This document shows positions 47,179 to 58,190 of a stretch of DNA of 64,000 nt, one piece after another. The position numbers and the translations under genes were made by a program. The first letter of the stretch is position 1; every line of letters starts with the position of its first letter. The notes below the pieces were generated by a model, which saw only the letters and a list, made by a program, of their open reading frames with translations, searched no databases and had not been told where the DNA came from. This DNA comes from Agaricus subrufescens (Eukaryota; Basidiomycota; Agaricomycetes; Agaricales; Agaricaceae): assembly GCA_029945375.1 (NCBI GenBank), contig CM057057.1, forward strand, positions 2,108,001-2,172,000. Direction: 5' to 3'.

Positions 47179-49005
47179 ATGCCCTCTACTTTCCAAACTT
47201 CTTCTGCTGTGCACCGCAAGTCTACTTGAGCTCAGAAGGCGCAAGTTGATTCTGGTTTGACTCAAACCAAGAAGCAGTCGTGCTCACCTGTCAAGGACAA
47301 CCCACAAGTCCTCAAGAAGGCAGCTGGTATGCTTGTATTTGATTGTTCAATGTTCATTTTCATACAATCTGTTTGTACAGGCTCCTCAGAGAAGAGACCC
47401 ATAGCGCACAGACTAGCTAGTCACTCCTCCACATCCTCCTCATCTCGTAGAGGAATCTGACTTATCTGGAGATGACAACTGAGATGATGGTGACAGTGAG
47501 GCTGATGATGAGGCTGCATTCAACAATGACAATGAGGATTTAGCCTCTCTTGCTCCTGTGCAAGTTGCTTTGCAGTTTGGCTCTGAGCTCATTCAAGTCC
47601 AGGCTACCTCCGCCAATGCACAACCTACTGTCAAAGAAGAGACAGCCACTAATGAGCACTTGAAGCACAGTGATCAATACCATTCAGAGGTAAGCCTTTG
47701 CTCTCTTTTCAAAACACATCATTGACCAGCACAGGTTCCCTGCTGGTTTAATAAACCCAAGCCTGAAGAAACTAAGCCTTCTATTAATCTGTATACTGTG
47801 AGCAGCTTGTATTACATTAGCTTCATTTACTTATTAGTATCAGTCTACAGATGCTATGGGATGGCATGTTGAGGCTCACTATGTCCCACTGAAATCTGGA
47901 ACACACCTCATCAGTCTTAAAGCCCAACCTCAGCCATTACAGCAGGTACTTACTCAAGGCAAAATTCAAGCTACCAAGTTGTGTCTTCAGGAAGGATTTT
48001 TTATGGTCAATGACAATGGATTTATGGCCCTTATTACACTTGTTATTGATATCGTGCGTAGTGTATCTCTCAACCACCTAGCCCTCCATCTCAAACAAGA
48101 CCGCAAATTTGCTACAGATGTTGGGCATATGGTATGTTATTATAAATTCTAAGTTTCTAAATGTAGACTTACTTTTACAGATCAACCACCATCTTGCATT
48201 ACGTCGCAGCAGAGTCAAGGTGATTGCAACTCCCCTTGTTGGCATTAGCTTCAGGTTTGAAAACCCTTTGGCAACTACTAACATGATTAAAGGCCTTGTG
48301 AGTGCACTCCTTCGAGACTCTGCATATATATTTTCCCAAGAGGTATGTAATGTTTATTACTCTACCAATTATGTTATACATATCAAATGTTTTAGACTGG
48401 TAATCCCTTGAAGAATTGTCCATATGAACATCCCGCCATCATCTGTACCCTTTTGAAGTTTCTATTCAATGATGCAAGCCATTGTGCTACCCTTGGTGAC
48501 CAACACTCTGAGATCTTCCAATCCAGCCTTTCCCATTTTCATGATGAAAATGAGATTCTGGTCTCTGTTCTTGCTCTTGTATCAGCTGCAGTACATTTTA
48601 AATCTTGTTTTTAGATATAATATACTGACTTAAAAGCAGGTTCACTTCTCAATTGCTGATTGGATGAGTGGCTCTCACAATCCATCAGATTTCATTCTTG
48701 ATGTTACTGAAGACATTTATAATGGGCATAAGAACTGGCTTGAGAGGATCAAGGCCAAGGCCCTAACAAAATTCCATATCATGATGCACCGTATCTATAA
48801 GCAGTGCAAGTAAGTCATTTAAGATTCCATTAGTCTCATGATCTGACTATATGTCAGCAATAATTCTAGTGCCAGACTTGGGATAATGGAGGGGATTAAT
48901 AAGGTGGTTGATCTTGAGGGGATGGATGATGTTCCCATAGATACTGAAGCTGGGTCAACTAATGGTAGTACTGTCGTCAACGCCAATATTTTGCAAGAAT
49001 TGTGA
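47179..49005 (+). pseudogene. DUF6532-domain protein, decayed
   Basis: The downstream exons translate coherently: GWHVEAHYVPLKSGTHL, a segment RRSRVKVIATPLVGISFRF, then YEHPAIICTLLKFLFND, ILVSVLALVSAA|VHFSIADWMSG and NGHKNWLERIKAKALTKFHI, ending in a TGA at 49003-49005. This arrangement (HP-I, then W.SG and a final helical H...LE segment) fits the basidiomycete-specific DUF6532 family, of unknown function. The first part is broken: TGA occurs at about 47227 and at 47480-47482, and the frame changes near 47450. The gene lies head to head with the Plavaka transposase, 300 bases apart. The DUF6532 assignment is by eye and moderate. Confidence 0.6.
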
Positions 49006-49437
49006 TACTGTCTCTGATCTATCTAGTTTAGTCTTGTGATGTGCTCGAATAATAGTGATTAATGTTTTGATGATTAAGAGTCTGAACTAAGTTGAACTGA
49101 TACAATGAATGAAATTAGAGTACATTCCAGATAAGTGATGTCTAAACATCCAGCCAATTTGGAACAATATGATGTAAAACAAGGATAAATCACTCTTGTT
49201 TTATTCCTTACACACATGATGTTATCGATTTCATATAGGAAATTTTCACATGATTAGGTCTCACCATCCAGGGTGCCAAGATCGTAGTCTACAATTATTA
49301 CATTTCCCTTAAATTAGCTAAATTGAGCTGACATTGCACAATTTAGAATAGTCTGGCATACAAGGGACCGTTTTTGCCATCTCCTGTTTTCCTGATGTAA
49401 GTTGCCACCTAGCAATTTGTAGACATGAAAGTCAAGA

Positions 49438-50309
49438 AACCTACAAAGCCAGAACATATAAATGGTGATAACAACATCACAAATTGCTCCCAATGCTTCC
49501 CATATCTGTAAACAAGTGTTTTAGACTCAGCTGAGAGCCACTCGTAAATAATCAGATTATTTCTATTACCAGTGCATCTAGGTAATAGTCCAGGTTAACT
49601 AGCCCACTGCTAATTTGGTTGTTATAACCTGTGGCGATGTCAAATATGGCAACAGAGAGTTGTAGTAAGGTGAGCTGGGTGTAACAGATAAAGTACTGAA
49701 CATGAGAAAAGAAGGTGTAGTCAAAGTATATTGAAGTTTTCACCACAATAATGACTCTTGGGATCAAGTTCTTGCCTAATATTGTATGTATTCTATGTGA
49801 ATAGAATATCTGAGAAACTGCAGCAGATATTTTGATCAAATAGTATGAATGAAAGAGTGGGGGAGCGCCATAAACAAAACATCAATGCACCTGAAGCACC
49901 ACTCAACAGAATGGTTATCCACATGAAACCAAATATACGCAAAGTTAACCCAAAGGGAAATTCTGAATCTTTAAAACTATCTGGGTCACAAAATAAAGTA
50001 TAAAAATTGTGAAGCACGAAAGCAGTCTGTAATGTCCCAACCACATAGACAAACATGACAACAACTTTGGTCATGTGTCTATCATTTGGGAATGATAGGT
50101 AATATATATCTAATTGACAAAACTTATCAGTGTGAATCTTAGAATAGCTAAATCAATTTTTAAGCTCACATATTTGTACCATCAGAATGCCAAAGAGGAG
50201 AATGTCGACACAGTACCCAAACAACTATGGTGTTCAATGATTAGAACATGAAAGGCTTCAAACAAGATATGCCAATTTTTACAATAGAACCATCCCTTGG
50301 AGGAAGCAT
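49438..50309 (-). pseudogene. DUF6534 copy G, 5' part
   Basis: On the - strand the ATG at 50309 opens MLPPRDGSI, then LFGYCVDILLFGILMVQI, YYLSFPNDRHMTKVVVMF and FGFMWITILLSGAS. The acceptor of the next intron is CATAC instead of CATAG, and the exon that follows has a one-base insertion before SAAVSQIFYSHRI. Later exons LTLLQLSVAIFDIATGY and IWEALGAICDVVITIYMFW are recognisable, the last with an altered donor. The last two exons are absent. Diverged and non-functional. Confidence 0.78.
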
Positions 50310-51831
50310 TAGCTGTACTGAGGTGGAGGGTCAATCAGGAGAAGTGATGATTTCTACCCTTTGAAGAGGTCAAAGTTTATAAGATGGTGATGCAGGCAAT
50401 ATCCAGACATTGGGCATCTCCAACAACATATGTTCTTTCATTATAGAAGATACTCTCATGCACTGTTGTATTTTCCCCCATGACTGTAGACAAATGCCTT
50501 CAAAGGATTGAGAGAACAATTTGAGATCATCATGCTAGAGTCCATGATTATACTTGGGTTTCCATGCTGTCAATCCAGCAAGCCTGATCCTTGACCTAAA
50601 GACAAGTGATCCCAACAGATACAGGCTAGATGCTGGTGTTATTTTCATAGAATGAACAGTTGTTTGTTTAACATCATTTTTGTTCTAGGTAGATGTACAA
50701 CTTCATGATTTGCTGATCTGTCACAGAGTTTCCAGCTCTTTCCATGCATGCTCTGCAACTGAGTGCTGAGTGCTGCCCCAAATGTCTTTGCCCCCAAGCC
50801 TCTCATGTGCACTCACGACCTCTTCCTCTGCCCAGCAACCTCCCCTCTGCCTTGTGACCACTCACTACCAGACCTCTTGCTTAAGCACTAGCCCTCAGTT
50901 CTCACCTTTCTCAAAGCACAAATTGCACTGCATTTACCATTCCCGACTTGTGAGCAGGAAGTCCAGCATGTGTGAGGGATTGGCATACTGCTGCCACTGC
51001 TCTCCTGCCTTTGGCCCATAGCACTTGTTATTCCCAGAGTGTGACCCACACTGCATTTACCATGCTCTATTTGTGAGCAGGAAGTCCAGCATGTGTGAGG
51101 AGGGATTGGCTCACTGCCCTTGGGACCCTTTTGTCACACCAGCCCACTCTTAACCAGTCAAATGCAATCAGAAATTCCCTTTCAAATGCTCTGCAACCTC
51201 CATTGTAAGCCTCCCATTTCTCAGATTTGATTTCAGTGTAGCTGATTCAGAAGTAGACTACATGCAGTCATAGATCTATTATTTAGCACCAGGCTGCCAC
51301 AATAACTTAATTGTATTGCTATTATAAGATCACCTGCCTAACAAGGCCAATAAATGCATGATCACACGATTGTGAGTTTTCCGACAAATCTAACCAAGAA
51401 GGAGTAGGATGTGATTTGAGTATGACAGCTCTGGCTTGTAATCATACCACCTATTGAAGCTGACACACTCATTCTGTAAAGACACTAGGTGCTTCAATGC
51501 CTCATCATTCAAAGAACAATGATGTTGGTTAACCTCACCAGCAAGTTGATGATTGTGACTGCTACTTTAAGCTTTGAAAACTGCAATTCTGCAGGTACTG
51601 AGGCATGATCTTCCTGCCCATCCCACAGAGGCCTGCAAGACTATAGTGGTACTTGGTAATGAACATTTTACATCAGCTACCAACTCTGGCTGTCTCTGTT
51701 TGCTTCTGACTGACGCACATCAGAACTCCACTTGGTACTAGCTACTAGTTCACTATTTCCAATTGTAGCTATTTTTGAGCTTAGCCATATGTGGTTGGGG
51801 CAGGAGGACTAGTCAACATCCATCTCACAAG
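50310..51831. other. 1.5-kb region without genes, with a short direct repeat
   Basis: No gene is recognised. An imperfect direct repeat around GTGAGCAGGAAGTCCAGCAT is present at about 50926-50985 and 51049-51118. The region is otherwise plain. Confidence 0.4.
50926..51118. repeat. imperfect direct repeat, two copies of about 60-70 bp
   Basis: Both copies contain CTGCATTTACCAT followed by TTGTGAGCAGGAAGTCC and GCATGTGTGAGG. Their spacing is about 120 bases. Confidence 0.6.
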
Positions 51832-51838
51832 TATATAA
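51832..51838 (+). promoter_or_regulatory. TATA box of the aspartic-protease fragment
   Basis: TATATAAAG lies about 65-70 bases upstream of the ATG at 51902. Confidence 0.5.
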
Positions 51839-51901
51839 AGTCGAAAGAGAAGTGATTAGGAGTCTCATTCCAGGCTCTTTTATATTCCTGCCAGAAGCAA
51901 A

Positions 51902-52816
51902 ATGCACTTATGTTTGGCTCTTGCTACTTTCATTGCTGTTCTTCCAGCATTTGCCAATGTGGTCCCTCCTTGCCTTGGTACAGTCATCCCCCTCATGGAA
52001 CGTGCCATCCAGGTGATGGATGATCAGGGTGTTGTCAATCATGAGGTGCTGAGGTCTCTAGGTGCTAGAACATCAAGGTAGTATTTTATTGACAAGTATT
52101 GACAAAATAGATTGATTTATGCTATGCTAGAAAATTAAGCAGCAATTTTCTTGCTTATGAGAAAAACACAGGGGAGGCTCATCCTTTTGCTATGAAAGAG
52201 GCTGGGAATATACTCACGAGAGATATTGGACTCAGATCAAATTTCTTCATTGACTACAATGATGACTTTTATTTAGGTCAAGTTACAATTGGTACTCCAC
52301 CAGCAAACTTCACAGGTAAAATGTTCAGATTTTTATAAGTCACATTGTAGTGCTGATCAGAAATATGTATCTAGTGGACTTTAGTACTGGTATGTGAGCT
52401 TAATAAATTACCAGCTTGTTAACCTGTTGATCAATGTTGGTCATGCTCTTAGGCAGTAGTGATTTGTTTTTGCCTGGAAACACCTGTGGCATCTCGTGTT
52501 GGTGGCAGACAATCTACAACATGTCCAAAAGTACAACCACAAAGGCGTTGAGAAAGCCATTTTCACTCAAGTTCAGTGACAATTCAACAGTTGATGGCAA
52601 CATCTTTACTGACACTGTAACTGTAGCTGGTCTGACTGTGATTATGTATTTCCTGGTGCTTGTATGACTCTCCTAACTTTCTTGCACCAGGCAACCAATC
52701 AATCTGTTGGGGCAGCATTACAATACTCTTCTAGTCTTTCAGTCGACCAAGCCCCCTCTGATGGTCTCATGGGTATGGGATTTCCACAAATATCTGTATT
52801 TGGAGAGAGCCTGTTT
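51902..52816 (+). pseudogene. A1 (pepsin-type) aspartic protease, truncated by a copia LTR and lacking catalytic Asp
   Basis: A signal peptide (MHLCLALATFIAVLPAFA) starts at 51902. A propeptide-like part follows, then the mature N-lobe: NDDFYLGQVTIGTPPANF, a 15-nt micro-exon (52375-52389) reading VDFST, and GSSDLFLPGNTC. In active enzymes the motif is DTGS; here it is STGS, the first catalytic Asp being a Ser codon (AGT, 52383-52385). The frame continues to APSDGLMGMGFPQISVFGES and breaks off at 52817, where the copia LTR begins. The second lobe with the second catalytic Asp is absent from the window. Fungal relatives are secreted, acid-active proteases. Here the product would be inactive. 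Confidence 0.75.
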
Positions 52817-53115
52817 TGTTGACAAAATACCTCGAGTTATACACTCGGTATGACGTGTATGAGCAACTACTGTGCACTATGCACTATGCCACACCTTTTC
52901 AATCATTTTATGCATGTTTACTACGGACTCCTTCTGTGGACTCCTGTTTTACCTGTATGTTTCACAATACCCTTTACCACTATGAGGTTCTTTGTCGAGT
53001 ATATAAACCCTACATGTATTCCATAGAATAACAGTTCAGTTTCCTCTCTCACTTTGCTCTACAAGCTCTCTTAGCTCTACAAGCTCTATCTTCTACCTCA
53101 ATCCTCCTACTGCCT
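52817..53115 (+). repeat. 5' LTR of a copia element (3' border approximate)
   Basis: Begins TGTTGACAAAATACC directly at the break in the protease gene. A TATA-like TATATAAACC lies at about 52999-53008, suitable for LTR transcription. The end is not fixed because no second LTR is found in the window; it should lie before the gag leader near 53100-53125. Confidence 0.55.
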
Positions 53116-53128
53116 AGGAATTATAGCA

Positions 53129-54216
53129 ATGTGAGTCTATCCGACCTCCATGCTGCAGGTAGCAGCTCTGCTTTATCAACAGGTTATGGGCCCCACAATT
53201 GCTCTCACCTTCCGGCTCGAGAAACGATCTGTGGATCTATTTTAGATCTCGCTTCTCTGAAGCTTGAGTTCTATATTTATCCCAATCGCTCACTGTTGAA
53301 ACGAGTTGATAGCCTTTGTTGGATTCTATATATAACCTTAGATAGAGTTTGTCATACCCTAGATTACATTTACTGACTGCCGGGTTGCAGGGCCGCAAAC
53401 GGAATCTCCGTCAACGCTCTCCCCAAACTCACTGGTGTTGACAACTGGGACAGTTGGTCGTGCCATGTTAGGAACATCCTCATCTTGATGAGGCACCCCG
53501 ATACCACCCTTACCGCGTGGGAAGTCTCCGGGTCAGAGAAGACCTTACCCAAGGTTCCTGAACCCAAAAGTGATAATGACTCTGCTGGTCTTGAGGCTCT
53601 TATGAAAGAGACCGATGCCAGAGAAGCCCTCTCCTTGCAGGCAACTGCAGTGATTGAGAGTGCGCTTCCTGATCATATGATCAGAGAGAGTTTTGCTGAT
53701 GCCAAGGCCCTTTGGACCAAGCTCAAAGAGACTTATGGGGTTTGTGGACCTTCCTTTGTCTATTCTAAGATGATGGAAGCCATGACATTTAAAGTTCCTG
53801 ATGTAGCCGATCCATCTGGTTCCATCACGCATTTATGCGCAATTTTCTCTCAAATCTCCGATGCGGGGGCTCCTATTCATGAGTCCCTTCAAGTGATGAT
53901 GCTACTTAATGCATTGCCACCACGCCTTGAAGGCGTGACTTCAGTCATGCTGGCCTCTGCAAAGAAGGTCACTGATATGGAGTTTGATGCCACACGAGAT
54001 GCGATTATGGGTGCCTGGCGCAACCCTCATTCTACTGCTAATGTGGCTAAGTTTAGACAACAAGGCCAGCAGAAACCTCAGTGGAACCGTAACAATGGTC
54101 AACCACAAGCTTCTGGGTCGAAGCCTCCGGCTCCCCAACAACAGAAGCAGCAGCAGCAGCAGAAGCCAGCCCAACAGGGTCCTTCTGGCCAGAAACGCAA
54201 GCACACACAAGGCTGA
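53129..54216 (+). CDS. copia gag (UBN2-type), probably with an intron-split start codon
   Basis: The coding frame before 53485 is open back to a TGA near 53374 but has no suitable ATG. The gag domain starts well upstream of the first internal ATG (VNALPKLTGVDNWDSW). A canonical intron 53131-53390 (GTGAGT donor, TTGCAG acceptor) would join AT at 53129-53130 to G at 53391, making ATG followed by AANGISVNALPKL. Gag features then follow: DAREALSLQATAVIESALP, DAKALWTKLKETYG and VMMLLNALPPRLEGV. The C-terminus is Gln/Pro-rich and ends at TGA in TQG|stop|GKGKGK, which is in frame with the following pol ORF. No CCHC knuckle occurs before that stop. Confidence 0.65.
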
Positions 54217-54264
54217 GGCAAAGGCAAGGGCAAGAACCAAGGTGGTGTCGCCCAGATCAAGGAA

Positions 54265-56934
54265 GTGCCTGCAGATTACAATGCGGCATCTGCGATCGCC
54301 TTCCCCATGGTAGCCGAAGTACCGGCTCCTTCCACACGCTCCCTGGTGGAGCGCATACGTCAAGGAAAGGTCAAGAACATGATGATGGGATCTAATCCTA
54401 TCTCCGCTCCTTCTGGTGCGTTTTCTCCCGTTCTTACTCCAGAGGAATATCACACTGACGAAATCGTTTATCCTATTTTTTCACCTTCGGATTGCAATCA
54501 TCACTTCAATTGTGGTCATCTCACACACCCTTACTGCGATGGCTATAATTGTGATCATCTGAATCACTCCGATGACGATGAACTTTCCAACCACTCAATC
54601 ACATCCAATGAATTCTATAATTGGATTTGCGAATGGCAGAATGATATTCCCCAATATTTGTCACCTACTCCGACCCCTGGAACTTCTGTCTCTGATCCTA
54701 CGGATGATGGAACATGGCTAACTGGTACGGATGGATATCCTGCCTGGACAATCCATGATCATTCCATACAGGAATCGGAATACACCCACAATCAACGGGA
54801 ACCCTTGGAACCCATGGATTACAAAATGACTCCGGAACTCCCTTCCAATGTCTATCGTGGCTGGGCATTTGATGAAACACCACATGGTTGGTCCCTGACT
54901 TCTGCAGATGTTGCACCCCCTGCCGTCCCGCATTGGTCTGTGACTACTTCGGAAATCTATTGGGCATATGAATCTGATGATGGTGATAATCGCACAATCA
55001 CATCTTCGCAAATTTGCAACGAACTCTATGGGGTTTGTGCGGATGATTTCACCCCTTATGATCAACGATCATTCGATTCCCAACGTGGCTATTTCTGGTG
55101 CCTGCATATCCCTTGCACACCAGAATCATCATATGATGGCGATGTTGATCTGGACCGGTATTGTCGAACCAATCACTGGGTTCACAAATGCCAAAAATAT
55201 TCCTTGATGAATGACTGGGTTCATGTCTACCCCATGAAATGCGAACATCTGGTTACACTTCGGTCTAACCCGGCACCGGATGTCTGGTCTATTGGCAAAT
55301 ATACCAATGGCTGTGTCTTTTCATGGAACCCATCTGGGAATTATATGGACATCATGAATACCCTATTGACCATAACAGTTTGTAGGACAACTGATCCTCG
55401 TCTTCGGACTGGCAGGGTCACGCCCTACCAAGAAGCCAAGCTGAAAGCCCTACTTGCATGGGACAAATGCTTGGGAGACATAGTTCTCAACCTTCTGGAA
55501 AGTGTCGACATTGTTGAATCTGCATTCCCAGATGAGGAAACGGAATCTCCGACCAATCATACGATCGATGGCTTCGGGTCAATGGAAGTTGTGGAGCAAG
55601 GGCCTTCCCTTATCGATGAGAAGAAGAATCAAGATGAAGATTTAATCTCTCTTGGAGATGAAGAAGACGAGTATGATGGCGATATGGATACAAAGGAAGG
55701 GTCGTATGCGCAAGTGTCCCCATCCTCTTCACATGCCTCTACTAATCACATGTTTCAGATCTTACATGAATCCCGAGTTGCAAGCATGGGTCAATGCGCC
55801 CATTTGCCCCGAGGATCGACCGGACAAGAGTCAGATGACGTACATTTGATGGATCGAGTATTAGCTCTCTCTATGTATAATAGTCCGATTTGTAATATTT
55901 ATGCGATGGAATCGAGTGCTAGAGGCGCTCTTCTTGATGATCTGACTCCCTTGTGTGAATCTTTCTTCATAAGTTCGACTATCAAACGCAGTCACTATGA
56001 TGTTAAGTGGATGATTGATTCTGGTGCTTCAGCACATTTTACCGGAAACCTATTGGACTTCGCTTTGATACAAATGGGTTTCTTTGGACTAGTGCACACT
56101 GCTTCTACTCCCCAAAATATTAAGGGTCGAGGAACAATCTTCATAGAACACTTAGTCATAGATCCCAAAACTAGTGCCGAGTCCACTTTAGTGACAAAAC
56201 TCTGGCCCGTTTTCTATATCGAAGGTACACATATGAGGCTCATCTCAGCTGGCCAATTATTGCAATCAGGCCTGAGATTAGAAGCCGATGCGAAGTTACA
56301 TACATTTCGAGATAAAGATAATCGCACTGTTATGAGCAGTGTCTCTGGGCATTACCAAAATATCCCAGCGGTCCTTTCTAGGATTGTAAAGAAACACCCC
56401 AAAGAGTTTGCGAAAGCACTCCAGCCTGCTGATTATCAAACTTGGCATCGTCAGTTAGGACATCCCTCCGATTTTGTACTGAACCGATTCTGCAAGGAAA
56501 CTCAGGGAGTACCCAGAATTACAATTCCGAAATCTAAAGGGGTTTGCGATGGTTGTGTTAAGGGTAAATTAACCCAAAAACAATTTCCACCATCTGAAAA
56601 CCGTGCTAAAAAGATTCTTGAACTGGTTCATTCCGACCTGTTCGAACTGCCTGTGTTATCATATCATCGCTATAAATGGATTATGACTATAATGGACGAC
56701 TACTCCAGTGTCGCCTTCATTATCACACTATCCAAGAAAAGTGAAGCTCCAAATCAGATGAGAAACATCTTGACATTCTTGGCTACATCTACTGGCCAGA
56801 AAGTTGTGCAACTACGCACTGATCAAGGAGGAGAATACACTAGTGGAGTTCTAAAAGAATACTTAGCTGCAAATGGAATTCAGCATGAAATGTCATCACC
56901 CCACGTTCATCAACAGAACGGTCGTGCGGAATGA
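54265..56934 (+). CDS. copia pol part: spacer, protease, integrase core (ends at in-frame TGA)
   Basis: The 889-residue frame is in phase with gag, separated by a TGA. The first 570 residues are an acidic, Tyr/Trp/His-rich spacer with a Cys/His cluster (CNHHFNCGHLTHPYC, CDHLNH) and no known domain. The protease active site is WMIDSGASAHFTG (about residue 583). The GAG-pre-integrase zinc region is TWHRQLGHPS then CDGCVKGK (about 727-780). The integrase catalytic triad is HSDLFE, LRTDQGGEYTS and HQQNGRAE. A TGA at 56932-56934 follows GRAE, where an Arg normally precedes LNRT; integrase homology continues after it. The host would need suppression or splicing to read further, so this element is probably dead. 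Confidence 0.8.
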   Translation: MPADYNAASAIAFPMVAEVPAPSTRSLVERIRQGKVKNMMMGSNPISAPSGAFSPVLTPEEYHTDEIVYPIFSPSDCNHHFNCGHLTHPYCDGYNCDHLNHSDDDELSNHSITSNEFYNWICEWQNDIPQYLSPTPTPGTSVSDPTDDGTWLTGTDGYPAWTIHDHSIQESEYTHNQREPLEPMDYKMTPELPSNVYRGWAFDETPHGWSLTSADVAPPAVPHWSVTTSEIYWAYESDDGDNRTITSSQICNELYGVCADDFTPYDQRSFDSQRGYFWCLHIPCTPESSYDGDVDLDRYCRTNHWVHKCQKYSLMNDWVHVYPMKCEHLVTLRSNPAPDVWSIGKYTNGCVFSWNPSGNYMDIMNTLLTITVCRTTDPRLRTGRVTPYQEAKLKALLAWDKCLGDIVLNLLESVDIVESAFPDEETESPTNHTIDGFGSMEVVEQGPSLIDEKKNQDEDLISLGDEEDEYDGDMDTKEGSYAQVSPSSSHASTNHMFQILHESRVASMGQCAHLPRGSTGQESDDVHLMDRVLALSMYNSPICNIYAMESSARGALLDDLTPLCESFFISSTIKRSHYDVKWMIDSGASAHFTGNLLDFALIQMGFFGLVHTASTPQNIKGRGTIFIEHLVIDPKTSAESTLVTKLWPVFYIEGTHMRLISAGQLLQSGLRLEADAKLHTFRDKDNRTVMSSVSGHYQNIPAVLSRIVKKHPKEFAKALQPADYQTWHRQLGHPSDFVLNRFCKETQGVPRITIPKSKGVCDGCVKGKLTQKQFPPSENRAKKILELVHSDLFELPVLSYHRYKWIMTIMDDYSSVAFIITLSKKSEAPNQMRNILTFLATSTGQKVVQLRTDQGGEYTSGVLKEYLAANGIQHEMSSPHVHQQNGRAE

Positions 56935-57640
56935 CTTAATAGAACCTTGCATGAGAAATCACAAGCATTATGGTTGCAGGCATGCCTCCCGGATTCTTAT
57001 TGGGAATTCTCTATGTCATATGCGGTTTACATCTATAATCGCACTCCAATGCAACAGTTAAAATGGAAAACACCATTCGAATTGTTCTTCAGAACCAAAC
57101 CAAACTTGTCCTTAATCTGAGTATTTGGATGTGGTGCACATGTGTATTTACCAGATGAGATCCGACAGGATAAACTCTCTGCACGTTCTGAACTTATGAT
57201 ATTTGTTGGCTATGATGGCACAAATTACAAGTTCATTAGACACACTAAAAATAACGCTGTGTTTATCGGCCCACATGCCATATTTGACAAATCATACTTT
57301 CCTAAATGTTCGTCATCTAAACCAAGTAACCTCAAAAAACAAGTTGATGAGGAACTTTCCAGGGATTCATCCCCTGACAAAACAAGTGATGAAACTCTGG
57401 ACTTACCTAGTCCTTCACATCCTTGTGACCCTCCACCAGGTCCTACACCTGCTGCACTGCAGCAACCTCCTCATAATCTGCCTGATCCTCCAGCATCACC
57501 GCAGAGATCACCTCCTCCATCACCCAGTCCTTCCAGACCACGGCAAATTCTGCAACAGAAAAAGGCGTGCTGAATCACCGCCTGATGAATCTGAAAGACC
57601 ACCACTCCGACAATCGGGAAGAGAATCTCGAGTTCCTAAC
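56935..57640 (+). pseudogene. copia integrase C-terminal part, interrupted
   Basis: After the TGA at 56932 the same frame reads LNRTLHEKSQALWLQACLPD, then YWEFSMSYAVYIYNRTPM, until another TGA at 57118-57120 in front of VFGCGAHVYLPDEI. The frame 57142-57573 continues with MIFVGYDGTNYKFIRH and a Pro/Ser-rich tail. Then homology stops, where RT would be expected. Confidence 0.72.
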
Positions 57641-58190
57641 TGACCGGATAATGTCTATAGCAATAAACCGCCAACTAAGATTCTTCAGGATTATGAGAAA
57701 CAACCCTTCTTACCAGAAATAGATGAACAGATCAGAAATAGAGTTCCTTCTAGATCTGATTGTCAGAAAGCCAGACTTCCTAATGATGACTTCACTGAAC
57801 ATCGCGAAGAAACCACCTCTGGTTCCCACAGTTGTCTTTTTATTAGAAGACGCGGCAACTGTTATGGAAGACTCTCATTAGACCATAGATTACATATATC
57901 CGCACTTTCAATAATCCTGCGGATTCCAGGGGTTGTGCTTCCCAAAATGGATGACAGTGTCCATCAGAGTTAACCACGGTCCATAGATACCGTGGTATGT
58001 GCATCAAATGCCTCCCATGGCTGATATAAGCCACAGCCCGCGCATCAAAACGTCTCCCACAGCTCAACCTGCGCATCAAAAGCCTCCCACGGCTCAACAC
58101 ATGCATCAACAGCCTCCCACGGCTGATGTAAGCTGTCTACAAGACACTTGAGTTCCCAATTTCCGGACAGGCCAGCCGAAAGACTCTAAT
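57641..58190. other. junction zone between copia and KDZ remnants
   Basis: No coding domain is recognised. GCCTCCCACGGCT-like units recur about four times at 58008-58125 with GCGCATCAA between them, a small imperfect tandem repeat. Confidence 0.4.

Larger units (their letters stand above)
52817..58190 (+). mobile_element. Ty1/copia retrotransposon, degenerate, without RT-RNase H or 3' LTR
   Basis: Order is LTR, gag, a long spacer, protease, GAG-pre-integrase and integrase, the copia order. After the integrase C-terminal region (57140-57640) no reverse transcriptase or RNase H is found, and no second copy of the LTR start occurs before the KDZ remnant at about 58.2 kb. Three in-frame TGA codons interrupt gag-pol. 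The right border is not defined; 57640-58190 contains short repeats around GCCTCCCACGGCT (58008-58125). Confidence 0.72.
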
